A stretch of DNA of 64,000 nucleotides from the NCBI GenBank assembly GCA_032158295.1, contig CM063254.1, positions 5,610,326 to 5,674,325 of the forward strand, in the 5' to 3' direction. Below the pieces are notes generated by a model, which did no database searches, was not told where the DNA came from, and saw only the letters and a program-made list of their open reading frames with translations. A program made the position numbers and the translations under genes. Each line of letters starts with the position of its first letter. Within the stretch, counting starts at the first letter, position 1. Below are positions 10,634-21,421 of the stretch, in pieces. The DNA is from Pycnopodia helianthoides. Its lineage: Eukaryota > Echinodermata > Asteroidea > Forcipulatida > Asteriidae.

Positions 10634-13386
10634 ATACCCCCCCCCCCTTACCGAGCCTTGCATCGTGAAGGTTCAACAATATTGGCTATCGATGCAAAAA
10701 TTCGCACATAATGCTGGGGGAAAAATACATAACATTATACGTAGCTTCGTATAATACACATCCTTCCCTGCGGATGATGCCCGACTAATTCATGTCCAAA
10801 GCAACACGAACTCGTTTCCAGTTTTGAAATGTTTATTTTAGAGGAACAACACGAAACGCCCGTTAGGTCCCAAACTGATCCTCTCATTCATGTCTTCAAA
10901 AACGGTGTGGTCCCTTGTAGCTCCATATTCGATACAGCCTTAACGAGTTGCTCCGCGGTCGAATTCAGTTTTGTGATGTACTCATTGTCTTCTCGAGTCC
11001 TTGAAAGTGGAAGAAGTCTCAACCTCACGATGAAACTGTGTATTAAATGCCATAGATCGTGTTTCATACCCTTCCGTTGCGGATTTTCTCACCCAAAACA
11101 GCTAACTACGTCAAATTTAAACATATGGGTCTGTACATCTTTGAATGTCATTCATTTATTCTTGAATTTTGATGATATCAAATAAAAAAAGGCATTGAAT
11201 TTTACCTATTGATTGACGCGAAAATTCACATTTTAAACTTCGCTCTAAAAGAGTTTGACGATTTACACTATTTTAACGTTAGAGACTTGATTTTTTTTCC
11301 ACACTTTCATAAAGGACTCTATTTACTGGAAAAGAAATGCATCACATTTAACTTAATTTTACCTTGGAAACCCTCGTTTAACCAAATGTCAAAAGCACAT
11401 GGCTCCAACGAAGGAACATGAATACATTATCTCTTGCTGTATCGATGTAAAAATCAAGAGATAGCACAGAAATTGGCAAAGATTGTTAGCAAAGATTGGT
11501 GATCGCAGGCACGGAATTCGGCAGTAAGCATAGCCATGAAATTGAGCCTAGTTGTCATCCGAAACCATATCATTAGTTAGTCGTACATGAGCTCAGGGAA
11601 TTGTATACGCGCATCAAGCGTATCCTTAGTGTTGTTGTGCTCATACTATACTACCATCTTAACAAGTGTTTCTCTTTGTTGTAGCGCCTTGAGCACCTTC
11701 TTGGTGGATACGTGTACTATATAGGATACCGATACTATCATCTGAAGTTTGGACACGTACACAATTTCTTGGGCAAAACGCATGCTACAAATGCATTTAG
11801 AAAACTGAACTGAACGCATGTCCTTATAATGTAAAACAAAATCTGAAGTAAACCGTTAAAGCCACCACCTTTTACATGTGCGAAATTCCACGCGCGTACA
11901 TTATAAGAGCGATTTCTACTGCGTTGATGAGCAGTGAAGTCATGCTTTCCCAAGTAACCTTGGCTTGGGGATTTCTCTTCTGTCTCTGGCGTGCTAATAC
12001 TCAAACCGTCCTTGTTGATTCAACGTGGAGTCTGCAGTGCATAATGAAGCGTGCCGGCGTTCATGTTTTAAAGGTGAAACGGCCCGAACATCTCTCAAGG
12101 TCACGATGCTCCAAATACCCGTGACTCTCATTACAACATCAGGTTTCAATGGAACATTTTGTTTACGTCACAACTTTGCCTGTTATTGATGATTTTTTTT
12201 TAAAGTGCGTGTTCTACGCGTTGTCTTTATTCAGTAGATATGAAGATGATACCAAAATACTTAACATGCACATTAGGAGGTCTGATTACGCCATTGATGT
12301 TCACATAACGCGTTTCCAATGTAGCAGCGGAAAACCAAGACTTTTAAAATGGTTGGAAAAAATATTAAGCACAAAAACCAAAATAACAGCAAGAACAACA
12401 ACGTTTAACACCTTTGTTTATTCTGGTTGTACTTTGGCCCCTTGGCCGCGAGATTTGAATGTTTTACTATCAACTTTAGTACTACAATAATATTGATAAT
12501 GATAGTCTAACTATTGAACAATATTGACCAATTAGTGTGTTGTTTTATCTTACGATTTTCTTGTTATCAGTAGGGGTTGTTTCAAAATATTGGGATAGCG
12601 CAACATGAGTAAACACCCATTAATCTATGCTGCATAATAAGTGCATTGCCGTTATAAATGATGCCCAATTGAAGTTGGCATTTCAGTGAGCACAATGAGA
12701 TTCAACCATACGCAAAAGTCACAGGGCCTAAATATAGCGGATAATTATGAAATTTGACTGAGCATTCTCTCATTCTTGAGGACTCAGTTATTTTTTTGAA
12801 AAGAAATCGAATCAAATATAACCTTGACTCCTAGTTGTATGTTGGCTTCCACAGAGGGACTGATTTGATATTAGATTGTTATTTTAAAAAAATACAGTGC
12901 GTTTTGCAGACTGTAATGCTGACAATCTAGGAAACGGCTGCATGTTTGTTTTAGAAGATCCACCCCACAGTGGCAAAAAAAATAAAAAATAGAATGACTA
13001 TTGCCATGGTAACTTAGGGTCGATAATTGTGGAAGGATTCTCCCGCTTGATTGGGCAATCACCACAGTCTTGACGGAATCTGACGTTTTGAACCATAATA
13101 CCAAAGACATCCGTATGTTTTTACTTTAGCATCTATATATTTATTTTTCTAAATGGCACAATTTGGATGAAATCTTAGAAACCGAAAATAGTGGTTTTCT
13201 GCTTCTCCCGTCTGTATTCTGCTTCTTTCTTTTTCACTATACTTTTCATTTTAATAGCATTTAGAGAAAGACTCTGCTAAGGTCAACATGTCAGGCCATT
13301 AAGAATATCTGCCTTTCTTGCTTTGCATGAAAATACACTGAATGCGAAATGTGGTTGAATCTTCAATTCATATCAAACCATTGCAT
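10634..13386. other. No gene recognised
   Basis: Includes a C run at about 10638-10647 and open frames of 118 codons (10829-11185, +) and 113 codons (12149-12490, +). Neither shows a domain or signal that I recognise. A short plus-strand frame set at 11209-11421 is likewise anonymous. I cannot exclude an unrecognised lineage-specific gene. Confidence 0.45.
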
Positions 13387-13605
13387 TTAAAGGTACACGT
13401 TGCCTTGGATCGGGCGAGTTGGTCTATAAAAAGCGTTTGTAATCGTTTGTTATAAAAATGCTTATGGTTAGAAAGATGTTTTAAAAGTAGAATACAATAA
13501 TCCACACAAATATGCCTCGAAATTGCGTGGTTTTCCTTTAACTTTGCGAACTAACACAGTCGGCCATTTTGTGGAGTCAAAATCAGTCGGCCATTTTGTG
13601 GAGTG
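13387..13605. mobile_element. TTAA-type element, left part only (TTAAAGGTACACG family)
   Basis: Begins TTAAAGGTACACGTTGCC and continues with a body (GTTGGTCTATAAAAAGCG, GTAATCGTTTGTTATAAA, GAAATTGCGTGGTTTTCC) that I recall as a very common asteroid repeat. It ends in two head-to-tail copies of a 21-base segment (CAGTCGGCCATTTTGTGG plus AGT, at 13558-13578 and 13585-13605) separated by AAAAT. The expected inverted right half is absent, and a different foldback begins immediately at 13606. The element is therefore truncated or interrupted. Confidence 0.75.
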
Positions 13606-13795
13606 CTTAGCATGAAACTTCTTCATTGATAAAAACAGGATTACCAACCAAACTTCCATGTGATTTTTAGGATAAGCAAACAACAGCTGAATACCAATAA
13701 CAAGCAATATGCAACACATGGAAATTTGGTTGGTTACCCTGTTTTTATCAAGGAAGAAATTTCATGCTAAGCTCTATGAAATTGGGCCCTATAGG
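13606..13795. mobile_element. Foldback of GGGCCC-type family
   Basis: Left arm CTTAGCATGAAACTTC, then TGATAAAAACAGGATTACC, AACCAAACTTCCATGTG. The right arm is the inverted counterpart: ACACATGGAAATTTGGTTGG, TACCCTGTTTTTATCAAGGA, GAAATTTCATGCTAAG, followed by CTCTATGAAATTGGGCCCTA. The last block matches the terminal repeat of the complete element at 56875-57071, so this is probably a relative with its left terminus lost. Arms of about 55-60 bases could form a strong hairpin. Confidence 0.8.
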
Positions 13796-15009
13796 CATAT
13801 GTAGTTTACTTAGTATGTAGTTTACTTAGTTGTATGTGCTCACAAAATATAAATCCAGCCTGTTTGTCACACTTTAAACAGTTACTGTTTTTGAGAGAGC
13901 AGCCTAAAATGTGCAGTCTTTCAATTTGGGTAATTGCTGTCTGGTGTTCCATTCCTCCCTCCAGTTTGCTACTTGTTTTTCTTCTTCTCGCTTCTTTTTT
14001 TGGCGAGGAAAATATTTGCACTCGGTTGGAATGTGCACCATTTGAGCCGCTTTACTGTAAAAACATGAAGCACAAAGTGGTGCGTGATGGGAATAGTAGT
14101 TTATCTAATAGTCGACTAGTAATTTAACACGAGTGTACGTTTATTTTGTACAACGCTTGTAAAATACCAAGCAAATACTCTCCAACCTGTGTAAGTATGA
14201 AACCAGTATTGGACACCATGTGTCCAGTTTGTTTACAGTGCAAGCTTGAGAGTTTTTAAGGGGCAGACTGACCAAATTGACACAAGTTTGTCGAAAATCG
14301 TTCTGCTATCCCTTTAAAAAAGGTAACATACAGAGTTGAAAATGTTTTGGGTCACGTCAGTCAGGTCACGTCCGTGTAGCTGATTAGACCTCGCACAAAG
14401 CCTAGCATTAATTGATTTGTTTTAATTTGGTTTACAAGATTAGATTGCGTAAGGCCGAATCATGTCTCGTCTTACCAATTAACCCATCAGTACTAAAAAA
14501 AAAAGTGCCAAGTACCAAATACAAACGGATTGCACTAAAAGCTGGGCAAGTAGAATTGTAAGGTTAGATCTTATTGAAGTTGTAGATCCATGATCTTGTT
14601 AAAGGGAAAAAAATCAGGTTTCTTGACGACATATAATATCAGATTGACTGAATTATTTAATCACAAGCTCACTAAAAACAAATAGAATTACCAGTAACCT
14701 TTAAAAATCATCGTATTAGGTGCTCTCTTTGGAATGAACTCTTGTATTGAAAATCAGGCCTACAAAAATTGAGATCCACGATATCAGCTTTTAAGGTAGG
14801 CTATCAATTATTTTTTACAAATTTCTTTATTAAGTACTTTGTAACAGAGAAGAATCGTACATTTTAGGCAGGCATTTACTTCTGATTTTAGTAAGATATT
14901 TTACTTCTCAGGGCTCTTTTGTTTAACGCCAATAACAGAGAGTTACCGACACACTCTTCTGCATAACGCGTGTGATGCGTACGTTATGCCATGTATATAT
15001 CGCATACTA
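13796..15009. other. No gene recognised
   Basis: Open frames at 13806-14127 overlap on both strands and show no recognisable domain. A donor-like GTAAGTATG occurs near 14191 (+), without a convincing upstream acceptor or open exon. The rest is AT-rich. Confidence 0.5.
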
Positions 15010-15381
15010 TTAAAGGAACATTACAGAATTGGTAATTGTAAAATATACTTTTGATCACAGATGTACATAAAACTTACACGGTCTAATGATGATGATAGTA
15101 GAAAACATCCCTTGAAATATTTCTGTCTGAAATGCCATGTTTAATGAGAAATTAATAAACTAATTTTCCGATTGGAGTTTATCGCTCAGTGAGCGTTTTA
15201 TTCATTTGTTGAATCTATATGGTTTCATGCAAATGTGTAATCGGTTTTTCTCGTGACCCAGATGGCCGATCGATCTCAAACTTCTACAGGTTTGTCAGTT
15301 TATGTATATGGTGGATTACAAGTGCTTACACTGCCAGCAACTGTTTTGTTAGCAAAAACCAATTCTGTAATGTTCCTTTAA
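15010..15381. mobile_element. TTAA-flanked MITE family A, copy 2 (372 bases)
   Basis: Same terminal repeats and body as 7889-8269, with TTAA at both ends. Differences are small: an additional GAT triplet in the GATGATGATAG run, and short deletions in the TTTTTCACTATTTTCTCG region and after GGTGGATTACA. High similarity to copy 1 suggests amplification that is not very old. Non-coding. Confidence 0.93.
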
Positions 15382-16424
15382 GAGACTATAAGGTGACGTC
15401 GACAGCGTACGAGTTTTCGCGAAAATCTGGAATTCCAGGCACCTTGAATAGCAGCTATACAGCGTGTAAAGTTGCAATTGTTTAAAAAAAAAAAAAGATC
15501 TTATAGTGAAATGTTTTAATAAATTTCATCCATTGAGTATGGTTTGAATTAAACAAATCTTGGTTTAAAAATTGTAAAATGTAAACAACTTCGCAAATCT
15601 TGGAAAAAATATCATTATTTATTTATTTAAAAGCTGACCTTAACTTCCGCTTCACGTTTGACCAGAAAGAACATTCAATAAAAGGTGATCGTCGTGATCC
15701 TGAACGTACACGAATCCAAACTCAAACAAACTGCTACATTTAGTAGTAGTGCGGTACCTAAACAGCGCGAAACTAGGACGTCGTTGCTCCGGCGACTCCA
15801 TGCAACGTCACGTAAAATCCATGCGACAGAAGGTCTGTTTTTGCGCTTAATAGTAACAAAGCATATCCCGATTCAAAATTATACCTAACTTTGGTTTGTT
15901 AGTGCAGTTGACATGGTTTGCGCAACACAGTCGGCGTAAATTCGCAATTTGACACTTCGAGCCAGATGTTGGAGGTCGAGCAATTGATTACATTGGTAGT
16001 TTTAAATGTAATCATTCCACAAATATGTTTTTGGGGTGGAAAAAAGATACGTGACAAAAAAAATGAAAATTACACAAAATTGCACCCACGTACCTGAGTG
16101 CTCTAAGGTGCTCGGGAGCTCAATGGTGACATTTTCGTCGCGAGACTTACACGGTCTGTAACTAGACATTATAATGACCCCCACACACACGTACATGTCT
16201 AGCAGGCGCATGTGGAATCGGCGGTGATTCACTCGAGAGGTAAAGTAGCCTATCTTGCAGATTGCAACAATAACAGATACAGAAACTTAACGCGTATAAA
16301 ACGTGCAGCTTAAACATAAGCTCTCTATTTATATGCAACGGAGCCTAAAACGCTCGGTTTATTTATCTCTTCTACAACGCGCAAGCGAATGCAAAGGGAT
16401 TTTACACGATGCGTTTTTTCCATA
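15382..16424. other. No gene recognised
   Basis: Contains an A run near 15484-15497 and several short open frames. The T/A-rich segment at 15500-15660 is followed by more balanced sequence. No exon, RNA gene or repeat family is clear. Confidence 0.5.
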
Positions 16425-16685
16425 TTAGGCTAGCTTCGCGGTGACAACCATGTACTACTTGTCTCTTATTGAGTTGGGGTGGTTCTGAAAAGAACCGTTG
16501 GTTAACTCGACATTTCGATCAGTATGCTCTGATCGTCTTCTGGAGAAACGTCGAGTTAACCAACAGATCTTTTCAGAACCACCCCAACTCAATAAGAGAC
16601 AAGTATTACATGGTTGTCACCGCAAACCTCTTCCATATCGTATTTCCACCATGCAAAGTTTCAAATCCTACTTAGGCTAGCTTCG
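16425..16685. mobile_element. Long foldback flanked by a 14-base direct repeat
   Basis: TTAGGCTAGCTTCG occurs at 16425-16438 and again at 16672-16685, in the position of a target-site duplication. Between them the left arm (GCGGTGACAACCATGTA, CTTGTCTCTTATTGAGTTGG, GGTGGTTCTGAAAAG, GGTTAACTCGAC) is repeated almost perfectly in inverse on the right, about 74 bases per arm. The loop contains CGATCAGTATGCTCTGATCG, itself a hairpin. The right arm extends further than the left by about 48 bases (to AAATCCTAC), so the structure looks like two opposed, unequal copies of one unit. A single copy of the unit is at 25770-25898. Confidence 0.88.
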
Positions 16686-16895
16686 TTTGCGCAATAGACC
16701 GTGCAAGTCTCGCGCGGCATCGAACTCTTTTGTGACCACTTTTTTGGTCCAACGTAACCATTGCTTCAACGCGTGAAGGAAACAAACTCGCGCATTTCAA
16801 ACGAAGTATGAACCGTTTTTTGGTAGAGGCCTTCGCTCAGCAGTTGGATGACACGGGCTGATGATGATGATGAGGATGATAATGATGAACCTTGC

Positions 16896-17083
16896 TTAAA
16901 GCCCGGTTCATACTTCCTGCGAATGCGAATGCGAAGCGAATATTGACGTCACAACTCTGTTTTCGCTGCGAATAATTCGCAAGAGTTGAGCACAGCTCAA
17001 CCGCTGCGAACTATTCGTTGCGAATTTGTGACGTCAACATTCGCTTCGCATTCGCATTCGCAGGAAGTATGAACCGGGCTTAA
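16896..17083. mobile_element. TTAA-flanked palindromic MITE (188 bases)
   Basis: TTAA at each end, then inverted arms AAGCCCGGTTCATACTTCC followed by TGCGAATGCGAATGCGAAGC and TTGACGTCACAA. The arms are nearly identical over about 55 bases and pairing continues with mismatches toward the centre (GAGTTGAGCACAGCTCAA). A GATGATGATGA microsatellite directly precedes it. The motif is one I associate with sea-star genomes. It carries two TGACGTCA/TGACGTCA-like sequences, the canonical CRE palindrome, as part of the arms. Confidence 0.88.
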
Positions 17084-17702
17084 GACTTCAAAACATTACG
17101 ACGAATCCAATGTGTTTTATTACAGTATTCGATGACTTTTGTCGTAATCGGTGGACTCTTAACTGCGTAAACAACACGTAGAGTTACGGTAATATTCCTA
17201 GCCCTTTTTATACAGTACCGTGAGCAAAGTTCAAATTTCCCTTGACATTCTTTTAGTTGAAAGAAACTGAAGACCTCCAGTCATTGATGGAGTAACTTGA
17301 AACCGTTCAATTCATTCTTCTGCTGAATTAAATCCCCTACTACATAATATATTAAAGAAACCTGACCCTCATACATACACCGGTATTTTTTGATTAGCAG
17401 GTAACTTAAAGGTGAATTTTTTTAAAGAGTATAATTCATTTTCATCTTCGATATTTAAGAACACACACACACAAGTGTGTAATGGCCTCCAATCGTGGAC
17501 CCTCCTCTGTTCACTACTCATTGTCCCGACAAACGTGGACCTCTCTGTCTTTTCTTTGTGACAGCAATCGTTGACATGTTGTCCAATTTGTTATAAGTCA
17601 TCTTGAGTCTCTCCTAAACTATCTTTAGAATATACATTTTTTTTTAGACTATGGAAAAATAAAAAATATAACAGCGTGCGTAAGGACCAGACACTTTTTC
17701 CT
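17084..17702. other. No gene recognised
   Basis: AT-rich sequence with a short CA repeat at about 17461-17473. No supported exon or RNA gene. Confidence 0.5.
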
Positions 17703-18044
17703 TTAAAGGTATTGTACACATTTGGTAACAGCTCAAAATCAGTGTCCACATTTTGTGTGATTAAACATATGCATGAACAAACAAACCTGTGAAAGTTTGA
17801 GCTCAATTGGTCATCGAGGTCACGAGAAAATAGTGAAAAGAGACCTTATGTGTTTTCTGTTTTTTCAAATTATCGCGCGCGATAATTACTATTGTTTTAC
17901 TCGTTTCTCAGAAACGATAGCATTTTAGGCAGAAATATTTTAAGGAACCCTTTCTACCATTACTTACTTTAAATCATGTAAGTTATGTGTGAATCTGTGA
18001 ACATTGCGTTTTTCGATCTTACCAATAGTGTACAGGACCTTTAA
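17703..18044. mobile_element. TTAA-flanked MITE family E, copy 1 (342 bases)
   Basis: Ends TTAAAGGTATTGTACAC (left) and GTGTACAGGACCTTTAA (right) are inverted with two mismatches in 17 and include TTAA on both sides. The body has GTGAAAGTTTGAGCTCAATT, a TTATCGCGCGCGATAA palindrome and CGTTTCTCAGAAACG. The phrase TGAAAATTTGGGCTCAATTG in the element at 63032-63339 marks that one as a diverged relative. Non-coding. Confidence 0.87.
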
Positions 18045-19742
18045 GCATCGCTTTGATTACATTTCATTGACTGGCAGCAGCGCACTCTTGATGAAGTACT
18101 ACACTGATACGGAGAGACATTATTTAGGTCTGAATCTCTGTTCCTCTACCGGAATGAGCTTCGATTAACCGACTTTTTAACCTCAATGATACGCCGATCT
18201 TTCAGCTGGCAGTACTCCCAATAAAACCACTCCAGATTCATCTATTGCCCAGCGTCAAGATAATAATTCATAACAAATGGGTTATTACGCTTTTTGATTA
18301 CAAATTAAAGCACTTCTATATCGCTGCTTCTCAGAACATTTGATACCATCGATTGCGCAACAGAATGAGAATCGTAATTTGTTGCAAGGGACCAATTCTG
18401 TTCTCCGGAATAAATTAAACGGAGAGTCCCAAATCTGATAATGGGAGACTCAGCCTCGGCCAGATCTGATAAGCAGTCTGGACCACTTATACGTCTGGGA
18501 ACTAATCCAGATATTCTGAGGGATTTATATCTCCAAATGTAATTATCCACACACACAAAAATCGTCTGGTACCAAACAGGAAATGCCTCAACGCTATCGG
18601 AAGAACGGTACTGATTGACGAATAAACAAGTTGGAGGAATCAAGATTCTATCATGGGCCGAACTTGCCAGAAGAATGGTTTATACTTGTCAGAGTGCCCG
18701 AGGAAAAGCTTTGCCGCGTGGGATTGAGAGGCTCTGCATAAGATCTGATGGGAGTTTGGGACCTCCAAGAAAATGAAACCCTTAAAGGTTTGTCGCGTGT
18801 TTTATTTCCTATTGAACGTTTACAACTCCTAATTGACTGCTCATGGGAATAACACCTGTACTTGGGCCAGTATTCGTGGTGGGAAAAGAAGAAAAAAAAT
18901 ATTGATTTACATGTTGAACTGAGTGAAAGTTTGATGTAAGCTTTCATGTTTTACGTGTAACGGAAGCAATCCGTCATCACTTATAGGTGTAGTTGATTAA
19001 AATCCAACAAACGGTGAGAATCACTTGTCATCAGATCGGCTTACTCAGCGAGCTATTTTTATTATTTTTTATTTTTTCATTTTCAAACAAATATCATGTA
19101 TCAAATATTCTTGGTTAAAAACGATTTACATTGATGGTGCCCCTGATATTCGGCTCTCATTACGAAGGCGACGCAGAGCTTTGCAAGTAACCGTAGACAA
19201 GTCTCCCAACTTGTAAAGTGCTTCGTCGATAACATGCTCATGTATACAGTAACAGCTGAATTAAAGCCACTGGGAACATTAAATCGGACACTATCAACTT
19301 TTTATTCGGTCATCTGAAAGGCTGAGTGAAATTTATCTATATATAGAGAAAATGTTTCGACGGATGAGTTATTGATTTTCCTGGAGAATGTAAACAATGT
19401 AAATAATTTTATTGGTATTGGGCCCGAAATTAATTCTCGTTTTCCTCTGTCTGGTGCTGACGTTCGGTATTTCTGTTGGGCATGAACTTGAATTGCGCGC
19501 GCATTTTTGAATTGCGCGCGCGAGCTTGATTTGCCAGATGTAGCCAATATTAAAACCTTGATAAAGCACTTTTTCCAGCATGTGAACAACTTAATAACAT
19601 TTCTGCTCACAAGATCAATGCAGGGGACAAGATACATTTTTGAGAGTGAGATTCCGCATCCATACTCTTTTTAAAATAAATTATATTTATTGTTTAGACA
19701 CTTGTTTTAGAAACTATTGTGTGTCGCTAAGAGACATATCGG
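18045..19742. other. No gene recognised
   Basis: Two adjacent minus-strand open frames, 18305-18643 (112 codons) and 18651-18947 (98 codons), show no motif I know. At 19486-19520 GAATTGCGCGCGC is repeated in tandem (about 21-base spacing), a small GC-alternating patch inside a minus-strand frame. No splice-supported gene can be built. Confidence 0.45.
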
Positions 19743-19843
19743 GTTTAAAACCAGTTTCCGGGTCTGCCTGACCCAGAAATGGGCAAGGCCTCCTTGGATC
19801 CTGGAATCCGGGTCAATTCTAACCCGGGGGTTTTGTTAGAGTG
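19743..19843. mobile_element. GGGTCA-type MITE, copy 3 (short)
   Basis: Contains CCGGGTCTGCCTGACCC, a central AAATGGGCAAGGCC block, CGGGTCAATTCTAACCCGG and the right terminus TTGTTAGAGTG. Only about 100 bases long, so an internally deleted or left-truncated member. Confidence 0.8.
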
Positions 19844-21185
19844 ATAAGCGCATGTGGTGCAAGACTACATGGTGAGAAGTTACAGGTAACCAGGCCTCAA
19901 AGAGCTGCATGAACTATAACTGTGAAGTGTCTAACTGAATCTATACTAAAAACCCATCGCATCCAATGTCAGAAAGAAGAAGCTTTAACTTCGACTGGAT
20001 CTGTGTATACACAACGCAGGAGTACACGTTACAACATATCGAGTTAAGCAGCTGTGAGGCCTCTTTAAATTGAGCATCCTTAAAACCACATACTCATATT
20101 TACCCTACAGGTAACTATTTATCCTGTCTTTAAAACTGCCCTCCCTTGCATTATTAACGGTGGGGAGAAATGTCAAGGAAGTCCGTCTAGAGATTGAATG
20201 TGCTGCATTATTAAAGTGTTGCGAAACACACAAGAGCAACAACCAAACAGAGAATTAAGTATTTCATAATCATCACCAATGACGTAGAAGTAGATAAGCA
20301 CTGGCTTGTATACTCGGGTTCGTTCCCTGCATTTGGGAGTTCCGCACGGTGGGACCGGAACCCCGACCCTACGCACTTTTCACACCCGAGAAGAGAGGCC
20401 GCTTGATAAAAAAAAAACATGACTTTGTCTCAGATAGATTTTATAAAGCATTCGTTTCAAAAGACTGCTTGCCAATGTTCTAGTTTTAACATTATTCGAA
20501 TTTCAAAGAGAACAGACGAACTTCTGAGAATACGTTTACACAGGATTGAGTGTCGAACCTTGTTTGTGTCGTAATGAGGTGTAATTTCATTACCGATGAT
20601 GTGAAGATTTCCATTTCAAGACCTTTCTTCCAAAGAGAAAAATAGGATGAATAGCGAACTAATGGAAAAGCGCTCCGTCGATTGCTCTCTAACAAGAGTA
20701 CGCAAATAGAATGTAGAGTCAACAACAAAAGAAGAGTTTAACTGAGAGTAATTTCGTATTGCGTCGACGATAACGAACAATATGATTCTAGTTTTTTTCT
20801 TCGTCTTCACTAATGTATGAAGAAGATTAAATCGCACTTACCGAAATTCATTTATCGAGTTCTATAATTGATAACACTGGTCTGGGCCAAGAGCACAACA
20901 ATGAAAGTGTGTTGTGAATTTGTTGTTTAATTTTATAAAGGTGTGTTATATGAAGGTGTCGCTATTTTCATGGTGTTTGTTTCATCTATCGTGCGTTCCA
21001 TTTCTCTCGTTAGCGGTACACTTTATTCACAAATGTACTGTATGACTCAGTATAATTAAACGCAGTCCATATTTCAAGGACATGCATGTTATATTGACTC
21101 TTAGATTCAAAAAGGGAATTCGACACCGCAGACTGCCTCTCCATTAAAATGATGTATAAAAACAGTCAGGTTGGAGGTAGTACTG
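19844..21185. other. No gene recognised
   Basis: A minus-strand donor-like site (CG|GTAAGTGCG read on the minus strand) lies at about 20837-20845, but no bounded exon is apparent. Overlapping minus-strand frames at 20173-20420 and 20492-20837 are without known motif. Confidence 0.45.
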
Positions 21186-21421
21186 CACTCTAAAAAAACT
21201 CGGGTCAGGATTGACCCAGATTTCCGGGTCTCAGGGTGTGTGTGTGTGGGGGGGGGGGCTGATCCAATTCTGGGTCAAGCTGACCCGGAAAGTGATTAAA
21301 ATGGGATTTCCAACTCGGATTCTGCGTCAGTTTGACCAATTTCTGGGTAATTTTGACAGAGATTCCGGGTCACACCGACTCAAAAACGGATCACACTGAC
21401 CTGGAAGTTTTTTTTAGAGTG
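21186..21421. mobile_element. GGGTCA-type MITE, copy 4 (best-preserved, 236 bases)
   Basis: Left terminus CACTCTAAAAAAACTCGGG and right terminus TTTTTTTTAGAGTG form an inverted repeat. Inside are CGGGTCAGGATTGACCC, a GT then G run, TGGGTCAAGCTGACCCGG, ATTCTGCGTCAGTTTGACC and CGGGTCACACCGACTC. This copy defines the family ends used for the others. The G run (21248-21258) is a local expansion not seen in its relatives. Confidence 0.88.

Noticed and set aside
10373..10663. Periodic KYLR-type peptide as a possible repeat protein
   Set aside because: Its 4-residue period follows from the 12-base palindromic unit of a MITE, and the frame covers that element almost exactly.
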